Source of the DNA: Simmondsia chinensis
Taxonomy: Eukaryota; Streptophyta; Magnoliopsida; Caryophyllales; Simmondsiaceae
NCBI GenBank assembly: GCA_018398585.1
Contig: JAGTTD010000020.1
Location: forward strand, 21,796,350 to 21,860,349
Length of the DNA stretch: 64,000 nt
Reading direction: 5' to 3'
The notes below the pieces were generated by a model, which saw nothing but the letters and a program-made list of their open reading frames with translations, did not search any database and was not told the DNA's origin. The translations under genes were made by a program, and so were the position numbers. Position 1 is the stretch's first letter; every line of letters begins with the position of its first letter. This document shows, piece by piece, positions 56,721-64,000 of the stretch.

Positions 56721-58349
56721 AATTATTTATTACCTTTTTGATTTGGGCAGTGGTAAAATGATAAATATAATGATGGTTAACATTTGGTACTATATTAAAA
56801 TTTAGATAATAATCTAAATGAAGTCATGTATAATTAATTTGGATGATGAACAAATTAAAATTATGAATACATACTTGTTATAAGTTGATAATATGAAAAT
56901 ATTATTTTGGGTGGTTGTTGAAACCAGACGTTGAGGTGATGCTAAAAAGGAAAATCCTTGTTTAGCGTGGTTGTTGAAACCAAGGGCCGAAACGATTCCA
57001 AAACTGATAATAATAATAATAATTGGATACATGCTCTGCTATAAATTGGTAATCTAAAGATACATACACTTGTATAACCGTGGTTGTAATTCATAAAGAA
57101 TTATGTTGGTTGAGATAAAACATAAATTGTGCATTATGCATAGTAAATTCATGGTTGTATGAATTTGTAATATAAACAATAATTATATTGAGAATTAATG
57201 TACGTATGTTAATAATTATGTGAGATGAGCCCATAATATAAAATAAATATGGGTATGTTAATTCGTTCTTGTTTAGACGGTTATAGGTTCAATCTCATAT
57301 ATGTATTGTTCACTGATGGAATTATAATGGAGTGAACAATAGCGAATTTGGAAAATTATGAAAAATAATGTTTATATGATTATGATTATAAAAGTTTGAG
57401 TATAATCTTGCAAGCATGTTAATGAAAATATAATGTTAATGCATACTTGCATGAAGGTACAAGTATGGACATTAATGTGGTTGTATGATTAATGCTTATA
57501 TGCATGGAAGTATGATTTCATTAGATTGAAGTCAATGCGTCATAAAAGAAGGTTTGTGTTACCATACATGTTGATGTGGTTATGAGGTTCATATGTCCAT
57601 GAACTTAAATATGATTATAAATTTTTACGGCTTGGTTATTTAAGAAATAAATGCTGTTTGAATGCTTGATAAGTGAGATTAATGTGAATTTGAAAGAAAC
57701 CAGTGGATCATGAAATGTATGATGATTTTTATATATGTTGATCCCTAGTATGACTAATATAAAGAAATTCACATTAAAGTTCATGATTGAGAATGATGAG
57801 AGAAATTGTATAAATGCACTTGGAAATGGTGATTTATAATTTCATAACTGACTACATATCTTCGGTGGGTTTTTTCCAAAGTTATTGGATGTAATGTTCC
57901 AATGCAAACCGGCATGCGTGTGAAAAAACTTTATCATCATGATTAATGCGGTTAAGATAAAGCTTACTTGCATATGTATATGATGGTTGAGTAGTCGGTT
58001 AAAACGAAGTGTATTTTATACAATGAATTTTTAAATACTCAAATTGAGTGATAGATTCATGCAATAGTTGCATGGTAAATAATATGTTCATATGTTAGGA
58101 TGTTGTTAGTCATTAACATAACAAATTTAAAGAGTATATGAATACTGAGTTATGATGACTCCTTTGTTACCCATAAAGTTTGATGCATATAAATTGCATG
58201 AGTATTCAAGTGATTGAATTATGGGTGACTTGAATATCCTGAGATATAAATGTTAATGAGTGCATACGAAGTAACATTGAGTCTTTCATTGATCTTGAAA
58301 TATACATTGTCATAATGTGAAGTAAACTATAGATGATGAAAATCATGTT

Positions 58350-59300
58350 TGAGGGTATATCCCTGGAAAGACTCTAGAACCTTGAAAGAATAAAAGTGTG
58401 ACAAGAGAAGTCCTAGCGATCGGACTTGTGTATTTCTAGAAGAATGAACTAGAGATAATATGAACATCAAAGTTCAATATTGTTGTGTCATATATTGTGA
58501 TTCTATGACGAGTCTATGAAGTCTTGCGATGTGGCCTCTTGTAAGAGGTAGTTAATGAATCCGAAAAGTGTAAATGAATAGTCTGATAATGACAGTGAAT
58601 TCATTGTGTGAATGTACATTGTTTACATGTTGAAATTTGGTATGAATACTTAGAATCAAATAAAAATGTTCCAATGGTATAATTGAAAATTGAAAAGGTT
58701 AGATATAGCCTTGGTTGTTGAATGGCTGAGTGTAAGTAACTAGCTATGTAAGTAAAGATAACTGGCATGGAGTACACAAGGTACTGGAATGACCACGCGT
58801 TGTGGTGTTATTTTAATGAATACTCTTCTATCTAGAAGAATACTTGAACGCCAGTTGAACATCCGAGAGGGATGACTATGCTCTTAAAAGCTAGTAAATG
58901 TTATAAGTGGTGGGGGTGTTATTCCTTGAATTTCAAGAAACTAACACGTGTTATAAATTCCACTGTGATAATAGAGTTTATTGCTCTAGTTTTAGCTTGT
59001 AAAGAAACATAGCGATTAAAGAATCTTGTGTTTAAAATTCCTTTGTGGCACAAGCCAATGTTGTCTATATCTATCCGTTGTGATAGTGAGATATTTTTTA
59101 AATGTGAAAGAGTGAGATGTATCACTGAAAGTCCGGACACAACAGTGTCAAATATTGTGAAGTGAGATAACTCATAAAAGATTGAGTGATCACTGTGGAC
59201 TTTGAAATGTAAGTCTGAAACTAGTAGATCTCTTATTTGAGAACATTGCTAGAGAATTGATAATTAAAGGGATGGTGTGAAACCTGTCATTATTAGTCAC
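58350..59300 (+). pseudogene. Heavily decayed copia RT linker and RNase H remnants
   Basis: Scattered codons on the plus strand still align with the 48-53 kb element. Near 58505 DESMKSCDVAS corresponds to DETMRSHDAFF. Near 59040 LSISIRCDSE corresponds to the copia RNase H start. Near 59190 ITVDF and, at 59270-59300, GVKPVIISHP correspond to ITVDF and GLKPVTFNHP. The intervening sequence is full of stops and small indels, so no protein can be made. Confidence 0.6.
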
Positions 59301-59882
59301 CCATGATAGGCCCTCAACTCGACGCCTAGTATGACGCTAGGTCTCGGGTTCAATGAGAGAGACTTGTCATCCGTGTGACTGCAAGCACTAAAAGAGAATT
59401 TTTTCATCCCTAGTGTGTAGTGCTTGGCACTTGCGTTAGAGATACTAAGAGGATGAGCTTATGCTCTTAATGCACCTGGTTTTTAAAAACTTATTGAATG
59501 TCGCGTCGCAGGGACATGATCAATGAGGTCCACCTTAGTGAGTGTTGAAGTTTGGCCGCTTCAAAGGGGTGATTTTTTTACTAAGGGTTTGGCCCTGAAA
59601 CACTTACGAAGGGTACAGGACACAAGGCCACAGAATGTGTCGATCTGGGAGTCGTAGGGTATGTACAGGGAGTACGCCTTGCGCGTGATTAAATAGTCGG
59701 TTAGTCAAATGGGTTGTATGGTTCAAAGCTTGGTCTACCATTTTTGATCCGATTAACTGTATGGTCTCTTCACTAGCTGGGGGTTCAATCGTGAGACACC
59801 CTCATTGATGCACAATAAGGTCTCCTTTAATTTGAGATGTTGATTATTCGAGAATGATGGCATTTTGAAAATGGTGGGGGAA

Positions 59883-60538
59883 TGTTGGTGTATTTTCAAA
59901 ATGTATGTGATTGTCCTATACTTGGTTAAGTGTTTTGAACTTGTATGGGATGTGTGTCGACACACAGGGCCCGTGTGTCGATACACAATCCAACAGTGCC
60001 ATTTGTATGTCGACACACAAATCTTACAGAATTACAGTAATATTTTGATAAGTTTGGGACGTCTTTTGAACCTTATTTTCTGATATTATTTTCCCCTATT
60101 ATTTAAGAGAACACATATGAAATGTGTTTACTTGCAATAATTGTGTAATATTAAAAAAGAAAGTGACTCTTCATGAAGGGATGTGTCCCTTCTTGAAGAG
60201 ACACTTGAAAAACTATAAATAGCCCTTTGTGGGGATTCATTTTAGAAAGAAGAAAAGAGAATTCTCTTTTCATATTTTGAAAAATAAAATAAAATTGCAA
60301 GTAGCACTTGAAAAATTCATATTTGTGAAAGTCTTTGAAAAGGTTGTTCTCATTCATCTCACTATGTCTCTCCCTTTACATATTCTCTTCTTCATATTTG
60401 GTTGTTGTTGTATCCCCGAGGATATTTCGTATACCGAAATAAGCCTTAAGGAAAGTGATTACATAGCCTCAACACCTGAGATCTCTCGGTTACCCGGTTG
60501 CAAGTATTTTGCAAGTATTTCAATAATTTGTTCTAACA
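59883..60538 (+). repeat. 3' LTR
   Basis: Near-identical to 55019-55673, preceded by the polypurine tract and followed by the target duplication TTTTA. The same palindromes and TATA region (CTATAAATAGCCC near 60214) are present. Confidence 0.92.
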
Positions 60539-60582
60539 TTTTATCTCTTCAAGGAACCGGGTTGTCCTTATTCTACTAAAAT

Positions 60583-60830
60583 TGCCAAAGGAACTGTCTA
60601 TACCAAAAGCTTAAGTTGATAGACAAAGGCGCAAGAATGACTTTATTCTCTGTCATGCCCCCTCACACAAATGTTGATCGGACTTGAAACGTAGATAGTA
60701 AATAGGTACACCTCACACATTTTGCTAATCTGTTGTTAATATTTAAGTAGGCACCATTGGGATTAGAACTCGTGACGTTTTGATAAACGTTTGAAGGCCC
60801 AAAAATGACGTTACGCTCCAATAAAAAATC
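60583..60830 (-). mobile_element. Degenerate TRIM
   Basis: One terminal repeat is clear at 60583-60655 (minus sense TGACAGAGAATAAAGTCATT ... CTTAAGCTTTTGG), preceded by a polypurine GAGGGGGCA. The other is a fragment near 60795-60815 (CATTTTTGGGCCTTC), with the primer site deleted. Internal ACTCGTGACGTTTTGAT recalls the TRIM interior. Related to 45719-46005. Confidence 0.5.
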
Positions 60831-60983
60831 CCTTTAAAGACATAGTCTTTTGAGGGGTAGCGATCTCCTTCTCGTGGCCCACCTTTGCTTTAGCGTCTCA
60901 AATAACAATGTTGAGTTAAAGCTCCACCTGTCATCTTTGAGAGCTCCTCTGCCTTGAATTATTTCTTCAGTCACGAGCCAGAC

Positions 60984-61345
60984 ACACCATACAAGAAAAC
61001 AGTGTTATTTCAGCGATACTAATACTTCAAAACAACCAACGATGTATTATAATAGTACAGGGGTATTTATTGTGGTAAAACATTGTGCATCGTAACAAGG
61101 TCTTAAAGTGGGGTAATATGGCAATGTATTGTGCCGAATACTGTGTATATTGTTGTTGTAAGAGAGTTTTTTGTTGTTACAGGACAAATACGACAAAGAA
61201 TAATGCCGCAAAAGAGTTGATCTACATTAGGACTAATGCAGTGAAGATATACGTTGCAATAAAACCTGATCTAGATCGGACCTAATGCGATAAATATGTA
61301 TGTCATAATAGGCCTAATCGGCTCAAGCCTAATGCGGCAAACATT
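60984..61345. mobile_element. Possible CACTA-like terminus with subterminal repeats
   Basis: CACCATACAAGAAAACAG resembles a CACTA end with one insertion. Over the next 350 bp TAATGC(G/A)(G/A)-type motifs recur in both orientations (AATGCCGCAA, CTAATGCAGTG, CTAATGCGATA, CTAATGCGGCA). No transposase or second end is seen. Confidence 0.35.
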
Positions 61346-61387
61346 TTCACCTCAATAAGCCATTATTGGTTGTCCAATACTACGGCA

Positions 61388-61550
61388 TTTTTTTTTCCTC
61401 GATAATTGTCGGCATAGCCGAAGTACAGCCCAGAAGCCTTGACACAGCGAGGCCTGACACTCTGATAACGGAAGTGGTACAGGAATACAAATCAGAGATA
61501 AAACAACAGGGAGGGGCAACATGAACAGGATAGAAAACAACACAGGACAC
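61388..61550 (-). mobile_element. 5'-truncated L1-type LINE tail
   Basis: T9 at 61388-61396 is the poly(A) of a minus-strand copy. The preceding untranslated region (GACAATTATCGAGG, AGGCCTCGCTGTGTCAAGG, minus sense) parallels 21925-22000. Confidence 0.5.
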
Positions 61551-63639
61551 CAACTTTATTTTTAAATCTAATTTCATAATTTTTTAAGGGTTATTTACAT
61601 CAAAGATCCCTATACTTTGTCTATTATGTTAATCTAATTATTGTACTTTTAATTGTGTCAATTTAGTTCATCTATTATTTTTATTGTGTCAGTTTAGTCC
61701 CTATGGTAAAATTTATATTAAATTGTTGATAAAATTTTTAATGATTAAGCTACAATTTGGGTGAATTTGAGTCAATGAGCGAATTTGTAGTAGATTATTT
61801 ACCTATAAGGTATTGTACCGCTAAAAATTATATTATTAACTTAACTTAAATTTGATAATTAGATTAAATTTACACAATTTGAATAGTACACAATGAGCAA
61901 AATATGTGGACTTTTGGTACAAATAAGCTTTTTCTAATTTGTTTAATTTTATAAATTTTTTTTAATTTCAAGTTATTAATATAATTTAAAATTTATTATA
62001 TTATGTCTCATAATATTTTTATGAAAAATTTAAAAGTATTTTATCATCTTTTCAATTTATAATTTCAATAATACAATTCGTTAAAATAATTATTTTTGTA
62101 CATATAGCATATCACCCCCTTATATTTTGCTTTAAAATATAAAACCTCATATCTTTCACCTAAAAAGTAAACACTTATCTCTTATCTAAAAGCAGAAAAC
62201 TCCCTTTTAAAAATAAAATAAAAACAACTAATCTTTAATTTTTGATGGGCAAAATGATTATAAAAAATTGAATTTGGATAAAGTGATTGAATTTTTAAAA
62301 TTGAGAAGATTAAATATTTGATTTTATTTTTCAGAAAAATTTTCTATTTTTGAGACAAAAACATGGAGCATTTTCTGTAAATCACCCTTATATTTATCAA
62401 CGGAGACATATCGGGTTGAGGGGAAAAGTTGTCGTTTGGGTAGGCTCATGTTCAGATATCGAGAGTTCTTTTTGGGAGGATCGGCTAGTGCTATCTTTGT
62501 GTAGTCATCTTTGGCAATGAGGTCTCCTAGTGTGGTGTTTTATTTGATGTCTATTTGTATTTATCATTATAGCAGGTGTTGATCAATATCTTACGTTGTG
62601 GCCATAGGTAAATTTTTTTTTTTTTTTAAATTCTATTTGTATTAATATTCTAAATTGCATCTATCATTTCCCTTTTTGATTTGTGGCAATAAAGATCGCG
62701 AGCTAAATATAGGGAAGTACTCTTTCATTGAAAACATTTTTTTTTTTGGTGAAAGGTTTTCCATGAAAAAGGAAATTCATGTTGAGTTTTTCCATTGTTT
62801 GTTTCACTGAAAAACATGTTCTCCCATTGTGATATTCTTTGTTTTTGTTTTAAGTAATTATCTTCTACAAATCATCTTATACCTAGTCATATAATAATAT
62901 AGATAGTAATACAATTTGAAATTATCTAGTCTTTGTGTGGTTGTGATATTATTATTAAGGTATCCTAAGGTTTAAGCATTTATCACCTATGCTAAAATTT
63001 CAATTTATACATAGATACCCTTAAGTTCATGAATATTTTCTCACTCAGATATTAAAATTGGACGAATTTTTGTAAAAATCTAACCAAATATAAAAATACT
63101 AATATAATACATAATTATGATAATATTTACAAGTTATGTCAATATTTTCACCAAATTATGATAAAAAGTTCATTGTTTGTTGATGTAAACTACTTAAATA
63201 TGCCCGATATCATATGTCATTTTAGCATCTTTTGGCTAGAACCCATTAAATTTTAATGAGGATGCTTATATTGTTGAAATCATGTTCTATTTTAACATTT
63301 TATGTCGAAAATCCATCGAATTTTAACAAAGACACCTGGTTGGTAAAACGTTTAAACTTCAGGATATATAAGAAATAAAATATTTAAACATCAAGTTATT
63401 CCATTGTATGTATTGAAATGCTATAATTCCTAGGTAATAAATGATCAAACCTATGGTACTTAAGTGATAGTTTTCCTAAAAATATATATCAAAAGAATTA
63501 CTAAAGATGTTTCACTATAGCGTAAATTATTAAGATGTTTCAAACTGAATTAGGATAGAGTGATTGATTTTTTAAAATTGAGAAAATTAAGCATTTGATT
63601 TTATTTGGATGTGAGCCAATTTTAGGGCAGTTAGTCTTG
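61551..63639. other. AT-rich stretch with MITE-like fragments, no gene seen
   Basis: 61570-61700 shares TTGTGTCAATTTAGTTCATC wording with 27155-27402 and 35915-36315. 62265-62400 contains TTTTCAGAAAAATTTTCT and GGAGCATTTTCTGTAAATCA, probably one MITE end. The rest is A/T-rich and featureless. Confidence 0.4.
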
Positions 63640-64000
63640 TAAGTTCTATATAAAACATTTTTTTTCCTAAGGTCCTGGCTAACTGTTTCAAATCGATAAT
63701 TTCTAAGATCGCTAACCATCTGAAAAGGGTTTTTATTCTGGGCAAGTCCACCTTTGGCAAGGAAACAGAGGAAAACAAGTTCGACAATGTTAAGCCGGGA
63801 TGTGTAGAAAACATATGATAGAGTGGAGTGATACTTCCTATGCCAGGTAATGTACAAACAAGGAATTACCAAACAATGGTTCGAGTCGATTATGAGCGTG
63901 TGATATCCTCTTCTTACTCCATCCTTATTGAGGATTACTTCATAGGCTGGACTAAAGCGAGCAAAGGTTTCACTAGGGAGACACTCTTTTCCCTATTTGT
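63640..64000 (+). pseudogene. L1-type LINE reverse transcriptase fragment, cut by window edge
   Basis: The plus strand reads KVLANCFKSIISKIANHLKR at about 63670-63730, corresponding to the RT block ...KIIANRLK. It then reads a DVEKTYDRVEW-like segment (with one stop) near 63800, matching LDMSKAYDRVEW; then QWFESIMSV at 63874, and after a frameshift SYSILIEDYFIGWTKASKGF, matching the block before GLRQGDPLSP, which here is degraded to FTRETLFSLF. The order and spacing are those of plant L1 RT. The YADD block would be beyond the window. Confidence 0.7.

Larger units (their letters stand above)
55019..60538 (+). mobile_element. Complete copia-type LTR retrotransposon with decayed pol, 5.5 kb
   Basis: Direct LTRs at 55019-55673 and 59883-60538, both TGTTGG...TAACA. 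The 5-bp target duplication TTTTA lies at 55014-55018 and 60539-60543. A polypurine tract GGTGGGGGAA abuts the 3' LTR. No primer site is obvious after the 5' LTR. The internal 4.2 kb has no open frame longer than ~75 codons. By eye the two LTRs differ at about 16 of 655 positions (~97.6% identity), so insertion is recent even though pol is unrecognisable over most of its length. Confidence 0.92.

Noticed and set aside
63540..63872. 110-codon minus-strand frame
   Set aside because: It is the shadow of a plus-strand L1 reverse-transcriptase fragment with recognisable RT blocks.

Overview
This window is plant nuclear DNA, most likely from a eudicot. It is AT-rich, has plant-type GT-AG introns, and consists almost entirely of transposable elements and their debris. 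I found no intact host gene. The only host-type coding sequence is a tyrosine/aromatic-amino-acid decarboxylase pseudogene (36877-38397, minus), which has frameshifts and no start codon. A decayed RPA1-like single-stranded-DNA-binding gene (29506-30115, minus) may be host- or Helitron-derived. The species cannot be told from the sequence.

Left part (1-3.9 kb): a decayed Ty1/copia internal region (minus), an RTE-type LINE 3' fragment (plus) and a CACTA-type terminus.

Centre-left (3.9-20.25 kb): the most striking object, a ~16.36-kb Mutator-like element (MULE) of the Kaonashi/Ulp1-carrying type. Its kilobase-scale terminal inverted repeats begin with TTGGGAAATCGTACGG. It holds two convergent genes: a Ulp1-like cysteine protease (plus, 8749-9905, three exons, one frameshift) and a MuDR-type transposase (minus, 15325-12513, DDE core, SWIM finger and zinc knuckle, one in-frame TAG). 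About 10 kb of the element is a satellite-like array. All five array blocks look like variants of one ~83-87-bp monomer built round a dyad such as TCATACACAATGTATGA. The arrays sit in the terminal repeats, in the transposase 5'-leader intron, upstream of the protease and between the two genes. Their orientation reverses around the transposase gene.

Middle (20.3-36.3 kb): MITEs, LTR and LINE fragments, a ~1-kb palindrome and several copies of a SINE whose 5' head is recognisably 5S rRNA. Two copies keep the 5S internal-promoter region, and others are truncated near the 5S junction.

Right part (36.9-64 kb): the decarboxylase pseudogene; a 3.2-kb hAT element with a perfect 8-bp target duplication and a single-frame transposase broken by only two stop codons; a TRIM; an RTE LINE (minus); a Ty1/copia element (minus, 48090-53078); a further LTR with a perfect initiator-Met primer site; a complete copia-type element with a TTTTA target duplication (55019-60538), whose LTRs are nearly identical although its pol is dead; and, at the right edge, part of an L1-type LINE reverse transcriptase.

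Working together: the MULE's two genes would act on DNA-transposon mobility. The transposase is expected to bind terminal repeats; the role of the Ulp1-like protease in such elements is unknown. The copia copies at 48-53 kb and 55-60.5 kb are the same family, and the second probably moved using proteins supplied by another copy.
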